From Lachnospiraceae bacterium (GTDB taxonomy: Bacteria > Bacillota > Clostridia > Lachnospirales > Lachnospiraceae), in the NCBI GenBank assembly GCA_021769135.1, contig JAETTM010000029.1, positions 1 to 50,019 of the forward strand: a stretch of DNA of 50,019 nt. The letters are read 5' to 3'. Under the pieces are notes generated by a model that saw nothing but the letters and a program-made list of their open reading frames with translations, was not told the origin of the DNA and did no database searches. Position numbers and translations under genes: made by a program. This document shows, piece by piece, positions 24,787-32,425 of the stretch (the first letter of the stretch is position 1; the number at the start of each line of letters is the position of its first letter).

Positions 24787-26043
24787 TCAATCCCGATAAA
24801 AACATTCCATGGCGCGAATCATATACTCCACATCCTTTGCCCCCGCCGTCTCATAGGCCGAATGCATGGCAAGCTGAGGCAGGCCGATGTCCACGCTGTT
24901 CACCGGAACCTGCGCGGCGGACAGATTCCCCAGGGTAGAGCCCCCTGCAATATCCGAACGGTTGGCATAGGTTTGCCAGGGCACGCCGGCCCGTTGGCAG
25001 ATGCTTTTCATGATTGCCGCCGAAACCCCATCCGTTGTATACTTCTGGCTGCCATGATATTTTATTACAATCCCGCCGTTTAAGTAGGGCCGGTTCGTAG
25101 GGTCCGCTTTTTCCGGATGATTGGGGTGCACCCCATGGGCATTGTCGGCCGAAATCAGAAAACTGCCTGCCAACAGCCTGCTATAATCCCCTTCCCTCAT
25201 GGCAAAGGCTTCGCAAATCCTTTTTAGGGTATCCCGAAGGAAGGTCGATGCCGCACCCTGCCTTGTTGTACTCCCCACTTCTTCATTATCAAATGCAATC
25301 ATGAAATTGGCATAATGCTTTGGTTTTCCATGCAGCATAGCCTGAAGGGATGCGTACAGGCATTCCAGGTCATCCAGCCTGGGGGCACAGATAAATTCCC
25401 CCTCTGCGCCGAATATCCTTCCCTTTTCCCGGTTATATAAAAACAGGTCGCTTCCAAGAATTTCCTCCGCTTCGATTCCCGCCGCCCGGGCTGCCAGCTC
25501 ATGCAGGGGCTTCCCGCCATCTTCCATGCCATATAACGGAAGCATGTCCGTCTGCACGTTATACTCCACACCTTTATTCATCTCCCGGTTCATATGGATG
25601 GCCACATTGGGAATAATCAGCAAGTCCTTTTCGATTGCCACATTTTTTACCACCGGTCCAGCCATGACCACTCGGCCCGCTACCGACAAGGGACGGTCCA
25701 GCCATGTGGAAAGTATCATCCCGCCGTATTTTTCCACATTCAGCTTCACATAATGGCCCTCCACCGTCATTTCCGGGTTCTCCTTGATTTTAAAGCAAGG
25801 GGAATCGCTATGGGAAGCAATCATATGAAACCCCTTCATCTCCCCCTCGGGAATAGCAAAGGCAATCAGCGAAGAGCCGTTCCTGCTCACATAATATTTT
25901 CCCCCTTGGAGAAGTTCCCATTTTTCTTCCTCCATCAGCCGCACAAATCCCGCCGCCTCCAGCTCCCTCTCCGCATTTTCTACTGCCTGATAGCAGCTTG
26001 GGCTTCTGTCTATAAAATCCAGCATCCTTTCAACCTGTTCCAT
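24787..26043 (-). CDS. apeB: M18-family aspartyl aminopeptidase
   Basis: A 418-residue zinc metallopeptidase that removes N-terminal acidic (and sometimes other) residues from peptides in the cytoplasm. Conserved metal-site motifs are ASHSDSPCFKIK, the DNEEVGS block and the C-terminal LAMHSAYETAG. Length and motif order match bacterial M18 enzymes. The start has GAGGTGAAAA upstream and lies 20 bases after the DUF2156 gene, so the two are probably co-transcribed. Confidence 0.85.
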   Translation of the reverse strand: MEQVERMLDFIDRSPSCYQAVENAERELEAAGFVRLMEEEKWELLQGGKYYVSRNGSSLIAFAIPEGEMKGFHMIASHSDSPCFKIKENPEMTVEGHYVKLNVEKYGGMILSTWLDRPLSVAGRVVMAGPVVKNVAIEKDLLIIPNVAIHMNREMNKGVEYNVQTDMLPLYGMEDGGKPLHELAARAAGIEAEEILGSDLFLYNREKGRIFGAEGEFICAPRLDDLECLYASLQAMLHGKPKHYANFMIAFDNEEVGSTTRQGAASTFLRDTLKRICEAFAMREGDYSRLLAGSFLISADNAHGVHPNHPEKADPTNRPYLNGGIVIKYHGSQKYTTDGVSAAIMKSICQRAGVPWQTYANRSDIAGGSTLGNLSAAQVPVNSVDIGLPQLAMHSAYETAGAKDVEYMIRAMECFYRD

Positions 26044-26063
26044 TTTTCACCTCATTCTCTCTT

Positions 26064-26960
26064 CTATATCCCCTTCTCCGTCACCAGCCCCTTTTCCATA
26101 AGAAAAGCCGGGTCATAGGACAGTTTTGCCTTACGCAATCCCTCTTCCCCGGTATCTTCCTCCCGGTTAATATAGCGGTAGCCGGCAGCCTCATGCTCCA
26201 CAAACTGCTGGTTAATCATAGGATAAGCCCCCTGTATCTCGGCAAATGCCTTTTCGATATGCACCACAAACATATCTTCCCCGCAGGGCTCCCCCAAAGA
26301 AAACGCCACTACCTTTCCGTCCGCCCGGATGAGCCCGCCTTTCAGCCCCAGTTCATCATGCAGCTTCAGGGCATTCAAGGTCACGCAGAATTCATCGTGC
26401 TTCTCCCCTTTCTCCATGCAGCCGTTCTGCTCCCGCCAGATTTCCGCCATGGCCACGCATTCCTCCACATTTTCCTCCGAAATAACCTCGTATTTCCAAT
26501 CGGGAAAGTTTTCTTTGAAGCGGTTGATATGGTTCCTTTTCCCGTGCAGCTTCTTTCCGGCTAAAGAAATAAGCCGCTCCGATTCATAAACATAGTCCGC
26601 CGCATCCCTGTCATATTCCACCTGGAACCTTCCCGGATAGAGCCTCTCCAATTCTTCAAACTGGGCGGGCGAAACCAAATGCATTTTAAAAGGCCTTCCC
26701 TTATCTTTAAAATACTGGATAAGGGCATCCACCGCCTTTTTCAAATCCCCCTTCCCCAATGGGCAGCTGACAGAAAGCTCCGCCTCATCCGAGATAAAAA
26801 CGAGCATGTCCTCCACCACCGCATATCGTATCTCATAGAAAGGCGCCCATAAAAGATTATTTGCAAAAGTAAACTCGCAATTCCTCATCGGCACCATATC
26901 ATAATAGTGCTGAATAATCCTTTCGTCTTCCATTTCAAGCGTTTTCCATATAATTTCCAT
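26064..26960 (-). CDS. DUF2156 (GNAT-fold, LPG-synthase C-terminal-like) protein
   Basis: The 298-residue protein has the double-GNAT arrangement of DUF2156, related to the soluble domain of lysyl-phosphatidylglycerol synthases. Typical blocks include GKKLHGKRNHINRFKENFPD, then HDELGLKGGLIRADGKVVAF and a final YRYINREEDTGEEGLRKAKL. It probably transfers an acyl or aminoacyl group; the substrate is unknown. It heads a two-gene operon with the M18 peptidase and has AGAGGAT before the ATG. Confidence 0.8.
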   Translation of the reverse strand: MEIIWKTLEMEDERIIQHYYDMVPMRNCEFTFANNLLWAPFYEIRYAVVEDMLVFISDEAELSVSCPLGKGDLKKAVDALIQYFKDKGRPFKMHLVSPAQFEELERLYPGRFQVEYDRDAADYVYESERLISLAGKKLHGKRNHINRFKENFPDWKYEVISEENVEECVAMAEIWREQNGCMEKGEKHDEFCVTLNALKLHDELGLKGGLIRADGKVVAFSLGEPCGEDMFVVHIEKAFAEIQGAYPMINQQFVEHEAAGYRYINREEDTGEEGLRKAKLSYDPAFLMEKGLVTEKGI

Positions 26961-27122
26961 CGTATATCCTCTTTCATTTTAGTATATTGCTCCGCAAACA
27001 AGAAAGCCCAAGCGCACCATATCTTCTCAAACCCTGGGCTGAACTGTTACCGATTATTCTTTCGTTTTTTCCTAAACAGTATACAACTTTCCTCGATTTC
27101 TGTACAGCCTTAATTTCCAATA

Positions 27123-27193
27123 TTGACAGTCCATCCCACTCTGGGTAAAATGTAGTTATTGCCCAAAACTGCCGAATGTATATAACAGTTTGG
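27123..27193 (+). promoter_or_regulatory. Promoter and hairpin leader of the ABC-F gene
   Basis: TTGACA (27123-27128) and TAAAAT (27146-27151) have a 17-base spacer, a strong vegetative promoter. The leader of about 95 bases contains a hairpin, CCAAAACTG (27163-27171) with CAGTTTGG (27186-27193), one bulged A. ABC-F genes are often attenuated in their leaders, so this may be regulatory. Confidence 0.65.
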
Positions 27194-27254
27194 CCCAGGA
27201 CTTTGCATTTGCTGCAAGTTCCGTATGAATGCTCATTTTCAGGAGGGTTTCATC

Positions 27255-29198
27255 ATGATACTATCATGCCAGAATATATGCAAATCATTTAATGACAAAA
27301 ATATACTGCAAAACATTTCCTTTCATATTGAAGAACAGGAAAAGGCCGCCATCGTGGGCGTCAACGGGGCGGGGAAAACCACCTTGCTCCGGATTATCGT
27401 AGGCGAACTGGCCGCCGATGAGGGGAATGTCATCCTTGCCAAAAATAAAAGCTTCGGCTATCTGGCCCAGAATCAGTCCGTAGACAGCAATCATACCATT
27501 TATGAAGAATTGCTTACGGTCAAACAAAATTTAATCGATCTGGAACAGCGCATCCGCCAAATGGAGCTGGAAATGAAATCCGTCTCCGGCAGCGAACTGG
27601 AAAAACTGATGGATTCCTATGCCCTTCTCACCCATCAATTCGAGGCAGGCGGCGGATATTCCTACCGAAGCGAGCTGGTGGGCGTATTAAAAGGCCTGGG
27701 ATTTTCGGAAGAAGAATTCGGCAAATCCATCGCCACCCTTTCCGGCGGACAGAAAACACGCGTTGCCCTGGGCAAGCTGCTGCTCCTCCGCCCTGACCTG
27801 ATTATATTGGACGAACCCACCAACCATTTGGATATGTCTTCCATTACCTGGCTGGAAACTTACCTTTTAAACTACAAGGGTGCCGTTATCATCGTCTCCC
27901 ATGACCGTTATTTTCTGGACCGGATTGCGGGTAAAGTCATTGAAATCGACCAGACAAAGGCGACTTCCTTTTTGGGGAATTACAGTAGCTATGCGGTGAA
28001 AAAAGAAGAACTGCGCACAGCCCGGCTCAAAGCCTATATCAACCAACAGCAGGAAATCAAGCATCAGGAAGAGGTCATCGCCAAGCTAAAATCCTTCAAC
28101 CGGGAAAAATCCATTAAACGGGCGGAAAGCAGGGAAAAGATGCTGAATAAAATAGAGCGTCTGGAAAAGCCTACGGAGACGCGCACCGACATGCATATTT
28201 CCTTGGAGCCCCGTATTGTCAGCGGAAACGATGTGCTTTATGTGGAAAACCTTTCCAAATCCTTCGGTACCCTGCAGCTGTTTCAGGATATCGGTTTCGA
28301 ACTGAAAAGAGGGGAACATGTGGCGATTATCGGCGATAACGGCACCGGAAAGACAACCATCCTGAAAATCATAAACGGCCTGCTGGAGCCCGATACCGGC
28401 CTCATCCGCATGGGAACCAATGTACATATCGGCTATTATGACCAGGAGCATCACGTTCTTCATACGGAGAAAACAATGTTCGAGGAAATTTCCGACGATT
28501 ACCCCACCCTCACCAATACGGAAATCCGCAATACTTTGGCAGCTTTCCTGTTTACAGGGGAAGATGTCTTTAAACGTGTGGGGGATATCAGCGGCGGCGA
28601 ACGGGGAAGGGTTTCCCTTGCTAAACTGATGCTGTCCGAATCCAACTTCCTCATCCTGGACGAGCCCACCAACCATCTGGATATCGCTTCCAAAGAGATT
28701 TTGGAAGATGCGCTGAACAATTATACGGGAACCGTCCTCTATGTTTCCCATGACCGCTATTTCATCAACCGGACGGCCAGCCGCATTTTAGATTTATCGG
28801 GCCGCATTTTGACCAATTATCTGGGAAATTATGATTATTACCTGGAAAAGAAGCAGGAAAGCCTTGCCGCTGCCCCTTCCGGACCGGCTTCCCCTATGGC
28901 CGCCTCCCCGTCCAATGCCAACGGCAGGGAACAGGAATCCTTGGCAAAGCTTAGCTGGAAGGAGCAAAAGGAAAGGCAGGCCCTGCAGCGCAAAAAGGAG
29001 AACGAACTCAAAAGGACGGAAGAAAGAATCGAAGTGCTGGAAAACAGAGACGCCGAAATCGACTCCCTGATGGCCCAGCCCGATGTATGCACCAATGTAG
29101 CCAGGCTTCAGGAGCTTTCCAGGGAAAAGGAAAGCATCCGGGCGGAACTCGATACCCTGATGGAGCGATGGGAAGCCCTGGAATCGGAATTGAGTTGA
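27255..29198 (+). CDS. ABC-F family ATPase (ribosome-associated)
   Basis: A 647-residue soluble protein with two ABC cassettes and no membrane domain. The first has GVNGAGKTT, LSGGQKTR and LDEPTNHLD; the second has GDNGTGKTT, ISGGERGR and LDEPTNHLD. A charged linker between them and a C-terminal coiled coil (KEQKERQALQRKKENELKRT) are typical. ABC-F proteins act on the ribosome, rescuing stalled translation or, in some groups, protecting from antibiotics; which group applies cannot be decided here. The ATG at 27255 is chosen because CAGGAGGG precedes it; an upstream ATG at 27225 lacks a site. Confidence 0.88.
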   Translation: MILSCQNICKSFNDKNILQNISFHIEEQEKAAIVGVNGAGKTTLLRIIVGELAADEGNVILAKNKSFGYLAQNQSVDSNHTIYEELLTVKQNLIDLEQRIRQMELEMKSVSGSELEKLMDSYALLTHQFEAGGGYSYRSELVGVLKGLGFSEEEFGKSIATLSGGQKTRVALGKLLLLRPDLIILDEPTNHLDMSSITWLETYLLNYKGAVIIVSHDRYFLDRIAGKVIEIDQTKATSFLGNYSSYAVKKEELRTARLKAYINQQQEIKHQEEVIAKLKSFNREKSIKRAESREKMLNKIERLEKPTETRTDMHISLEPRIVSGNDVLYVENLSKSFGTLQLFQDIGFELKRGEHVAIIGDNGTGKTTILKIINGLLEPDTGLIRMGTNVHIGYYDQEHHVLHTEKTMFEEISDDYPTLTNTEIRNTLAAFLFTGEDVFKRVGDISGGERGRVSLAKLMLSESNFLILDEPTNHLDIASKEILEDALNNYTGTVLYVSHDRYFINRTASRILDLSGRILTNYLGNYDYYLEKKQESLAAAPSGPASPMAASPSNANGREQESLAKLSWKEQKERQALQRKKENELKRTEERIEVLENRDAEIDSLMAQPDVCTNVARLQELSREKESIRAELDTLMERWEALESELS

Positions 29199-29251
29199 TG
29201 GCTGAAAAAATCCGGAGCGTTTATGCACAGCATAATCTTATGGACGGCAAA

Positions 29252-29296
29252 CCGCCGCATATGGCATAATTAATCCATAGCGGCGGCATATCTCTT
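29252..29296. terminator. Bidirectional terminator between the ABC-F and icd genes
   Basis: CCGCCGCATATGG (29252-29264) pairs with CCATAGCGGCGG (29275-29286), with one bulged A. It is followed by CATATCTCTTATTTT. It lies between two convergent genes and likely serves both. Confidence 0.65.
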
Positions 29297-29338
29297 ATTT
29301 TCGGCTACTTACCTCTTTATCGTACTACATGAACATTC

Positions 29339-30544
29339 TTACATAGCTTCCAGCGTCTTCCTGATTTCCTTAATAAAATCCCCGCTGTTCAATACCGTAA
29401 CATCCTTCAGGGTGGTAATCAGCGCCAGGTCTTTCGTCATCTTTCCGGCTTCAATGGTAGATAATGTTGCTTTCTCCAGCTTGTCCGCAAATTCCATCAG
29501 TTCGCCGATTCCATCCAGCTCCCCTCTCTTGCGCAGCGCCCCCGTCCATGCGAAAATCGTAGCTACCGAGTTCGTGGAAGTCTCTTCCCCTTTCAAATGC
29601 TTATAATAGTGCCTCTGCACTGTTCCATGGGCCGCTTCGTATTCATACACGCCTGTGGGGGATACCAGAACCGAGGTCATCATTGCCAATGAGCCGAAGG
29701 CCGAAGAAACCATATCGCTCATTACATCCCCATCATAATTTTTGCATGCCCAGATAAAGCCGCCTTTCGCTTTCATCACCCTGGCCACAATATCGTCAAT
29801 CAGGCTATAGAAATATTCAATGCCCGCGGCTTCAAATTTTTCCTTATACTCCTTATCGTAAATCTCCTGAAAAATATCCTTAAAATCGTGGTCATACTTT
29901 TTGGAAATGGTATCTTTCGCCCCGAACCACAAATCCTGCTTCGTGTCCAGCGCATAGTTAAAGCATGCCCTGGCAAAGCTTTGAATGGAAGCGTCCGTAT
30001 TATGTACTCCCTGCAATATACCGGCCCCCTGAAACTCGTGGACGGTCTCCCTGATTACAGTTCCGTCCTGCGCCGTATATACCAGCTCCGCTTTCCCTGC
30101 TCCGGGAACTTTTATTTCCACATTTTTATAAATATCCCCATAGGCATGACGGGCAATGGTAATGGGCTTTTCCCAGTTTTTCACGCAGGGTTCAATCCCC
30201 TTTACCACAATAGGTGCGCGGAATACCGTTCCATCCAAAATAGCGCGAATCGTTCCGTTAGGGCTTTTCCACATTTCCTTTAAGCTGTATTCCGTCATAC
30301 GGGCTGCATTGGGCGTAATCGTAGCGCATTTCACCGCCACCCCATACTTTTTTGTAGCTTCCGCAGAATCCACCGTTACCCGATCGTCCGTCTCGTTCCG
30401 GTGCTCTAAGCCTAAATCGTAATACTCCGTCTTTAAGTCGATAAATGGAAGCAAAAGTTCATCCTTAATCATCTGCCAGAGAATCCTGGTCATCTCATCG
30501 CCATCCATCTCCACCAACGGTGTCACCATCTTAATTTTTTCCAT
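29339..30544 (-). CDS. icd: NADP-dependent isocitrate dehydrogenase
   Basis: A 401-residue enzyme that oxidises isocitrate to 2-oxoglutarate, giving NADPH and glutamate precursor. It belongs to the eukaryote-like NADP-IDH type: it starts [20 protein letters not shown] and has [18 protein letters not shown], then [14 protein letters not shown] and [14 protein letters not shown]. The ATG at 30544 is preferred because AAGGAGAGAAAGT precedes it; an upstream frame extension of 21 residues lies in low-complexity sequence. It follows a GntR-type regulator gene that probably controls it. Confidence 0.92.
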   Translation of the reverse strand: MEKIKMVTPLVEMDGDEMTRILWQMIKDELLLPFIDLKTEYYDLGLEHRNETDDRVTVDSAEATKKYGVAVKCATITPNAARMTEYSLKEMWKSPNGTIRAILDGTVFRAPIVVKGIEPCVKNWEKPITIARHAYGDIYKNVEIKVPGAGKAELVYTAQDGTVIRETVHEFQGAGILQGVHNTDASIQSFARACFNYALDTKQDLWFGAKDTISKKYDHDFKDIFQEIYDKEYKEKFEAAGIEYFYSLIDDIVARVMKAKGGFIWACKNYDGDVMSDMVSSAFGSLAMMTSVLVSPTGVYEYEAAHGTVQRHYYKHLKGEETSTNSVATIFAWTGALRKRGELDGIGELMEFADKLEKATLSTIEAGKMTKDLALITTLKDVTVLNSGDFIKEIRKTLEAM

Positions 30545-30574
30545 ACTTTCTCTCCTTATTTTCCCGTTTTTTGA

Positions 30575-30680
30575 TATTGCTTTGTTCTTCGCTGCTTCAC
30601 TCTTCATTGCCTTTCATTACTTCACTCTGCTTACTTTCCATTGCTTTGCTTTTCATTTCCCTGCTCTTCATTGCTGTATA
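30575..30680. repeat. Degenerate purine-rich tandem repeat between the gntR-type and icd genes
   Basis: On the minus strand, imperfect units like AGCAATGAAGAGCA recur with small variations for about 100 bases. They form both the low-complexity C-terminal tail of the regulator (NEEQGNEKQSNGK) and the spacer before icd. Replication slippage is a likely origin. Confidence 0.5.
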
Positions 30681-31353
30681 TATTATACAGCCCATTCCTC
30701 ACCATATTATCATATGCATTGATGATATGCTCATGGGCCAGCGCCTCCGCCCGCTCCCCGTCCTTTGCTTTCATCGCTTCCATAATATGCCGGTGCTCAT
30801 CGTTGGATGCCTTTCCCCGGCCTCCGTTGGTCAGCGTCTTTTTCCTCACCCGAAGCACATATTCATGAAAATCCACCAAAAGCCTTGCCAGCTGCTTGCT
30901 GTTACAGGCTTCATACAAAATATGATGAAAACGGTTATCCAGCTCCGCCATCTGATCCAAATGGCCCTTCGACGCATGGAAATCGGCCAAATATACATTT
31001 TCCTCCAGTTCCTCCAACTGCTCCTTTGTAATGTATTCGGTAGCCCATCTGGCGCATAATCCTTCCAGCAGGGAACGTATCATATAAATGTCCTGTACAT
31101 CTTTTGCCGTAATCCCGGTAACATAAGCCCCTTTGTTGGGGATAATCTGAATCAGCCCTTCCAATTCCAGCTGGCGGAAAGCTTCCCTGACCGGGGTCCT
31201 GCTCACACCTAATTCCTCGCCGATGGCGACTTCCTTTAATTCCTCATGCTCTTTATACTTGCCGTCCAGTATATCTTCCCTGATTTTACTGAACACGCGC
31301 CCTCTTAAAGAATACTTGTCCGTCACCTGCTGTTTCAAATCGTAACCGCTCAT
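30631..31353 (-). CDS. GntR-family (FadR/FCD subfamily) regulator
   Basis: A 240-residue regulator. The N-terminal winged helix includes VAIGEELGVSRTPVREAFRQ, and the C-terminal all-helical FCD ligand domain carries the histidines of DNRFHHILYEA and EHRHIMEAM that usually bind a metal and an organic acid. It lies 86 bases upstream of icd, so regulation of isocitrate dehydrogenase by a carboxylate is plausible. A palindrome ATTGTATACAAT in its promoter fits autoregulation. The last 15 residues are low-complexity and come from the tandem repeat. Confidence 0.85.
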   Translation of the reverse strand: MSGYDLKQQVTDKYSLRGRVFSKIREDILDGKYKEHEELKEVAIGEELGVSRTPVREAFRQLELEGLIQIIPNKGAYVTGITAKDVQDIYMIRSLLEGLCARWATEYITKEQLEELEENVYLADFHASKGHLDQMAELDNRFHHILYEACNSKQLARLLVDFHEYVLRVRKKTLTNGGRGKASNDEHRHIMEAMKAKDGERAEALAHEHIINAYDNMVRNGLYNIYSNEEQGNEKQSNGK

Positions 31354-31405
31354 TTCAATTAATTATACTCCTTTCACATGCTCATACATATCTGCGCTAA
31401 GTATA

Positions 31406-31434
31406 ATTGTATACAATCCTATTTTAAGTGTCAA
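31406..31434 (-). promoter_or_regulatory. Promoter with overlapping GntR-type operator
   Basis: TTGACA (31434-31429) and TACAAT (31411-31406) have a 17-base spacer. The palindrome ATTGTATACAAT (31406-31417) covers the -10 box and matches the TnGTnnACnA-type sites of FCD-family GntR regulators. The -35 box lies in the end of the upstream protease gene. Confidence 0.7.
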
Positions 31435-32369
31435 TACACAATTTTAATCAGCTTCCCAATATTTATCATTCCCCACCCCTGCTTTGTCCACGGCTCATGC
31501 AAGTCCGTAGCGCTGTAATTTATTTTTCTTTTTACCTGCTCGTTGGAGAAATCGGGATATTTCTGTAAAAGCAATGCCGCCGCCCCCGAAACAATGGGCG
31601 TTGCCATAGAGGTACCGCTCTTTTTCACATAAGCGTTCCTGTATCCCCTGAACGAGCTGCGGCAGGCCACGTTGCAGGATATAATATCCGTTCCAGGCGC
31701 CACTACATCCGGCTTTTTTACCGCATAAGGGGAAGGCCCCCTGCCTGAATAGCTTTCGCAAAGGGAGCTTCTCCCGGAATAAAACCCGCCGTCATGGCAT
31801 CCTACCGTAATCACTTTTTTACTGGAACCCAAAGGAGACAGTGTCATCGGATCAGGCCCCATATTCCCCGCCGCGCATACTACCACAATCCCGCTGTCCC
31901 AGGCCTCATCTACAATATCCAACAAGTCCTGCATCCTTTTTTCGTTCTCAATATGGCCAATCCCTATGGAAATATTCAAAACCCGAATCCGGTATTTGTC
32001 CTTATTCTTCAAAACCCATTCCACGCCCCGGTACATATCGTCCATATTGCCGTCACCGTTGCGGTCAAGCACCTTTCCCACAATCATCCTGCACCAGGGG
32101 CATATTCCTTTATACATTCCTCCTGAAGCCTTCCCGCTGCCCCCAATACAACCCGCCACATGGGTTCCGTGGCCGCTGTCGTCATAAGCATTTTTCTCCC
32201 CATGAAGAAAATCATAAAATGCGTCCACCCTGCCTGCAAAATCAGGGTGGTTTCCTATTCCTGTATCCAATATTGCTACCCGGATGGCATTTTCCTTGGA
32301 AAAGCCTCCCACTCTGCAAGAATCCATGACCTCATCCGTACAACCGATCTGCTGCCTGACACGAAACAT
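31431..32369 (-). CDS. S8-family subtilisin-like serine protease
   Basis: A compact 312-residue subtilase with triad D35 (VAILDTGIG), H67 (SGHGTHVAG) and S254 (GTSMATP). No signal peptide or transmembrane segment is visible and the prodomain is very short (about 28 residues), so it is probably an intracellular subtilisin. The ATG at 32369 sits right after a strong hairpin whose 3' arm contains GGGAG, its likely ribosome binding site. A later in-frame ATG at 32327 has only a GAGG two bases away. Confidence 0.85.
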   Translation of the reverse strand: MFRVRQQIGCTDEVMDSCRVGGFSKENAIRVAILDTGIGNHPDFAGRVDAFYDFLHGEKNAYDDSGHGTHVAGCIGGSGKASGGMYKGICPWCRMIVGKVLDRNGDGNMDDMYRGVEWVLKNKDKYRIRVLNISIGIGHIENEKRMQDLLDIVDEAWDSGIVVVCAAGNMGPDPMTLSPLGSSKKVITVGCHDGGFYSGRSSLCESYSGRGPSPYAVKKPDVVAPGTDIISCNVACRSSFRGYRNAYVKKSGTSMATPIVSGAAALLLQKYPDFSNEQVKRKINYSATDLHEPWTKQGWGMINIGKLIKIVY

Positions 32370-32370
32370 A

Positions 32371-32412
32371 AACCGCTCCCGGCTTTTTAATTAATTTATG
32401 CCGGGAGCGGTT
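32371..32412 (-). terminator. Hairpin between the LRR operon and the S8 protease gene
   Basis: AACCGCTCCCGGC (32371-32383) and GCCGGGAGCGGTT (32400-32412) form a perfect 13-bp stem. It lies 13 bases after the LRR gene stop and directly before the protease ATG. It can end LRR transcripts; in read-through transcripts it would also hide the protease ribosome binding site. Confidence 0.7.
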
Positions 32413-32425
32413 ATTGGTTACCTTG

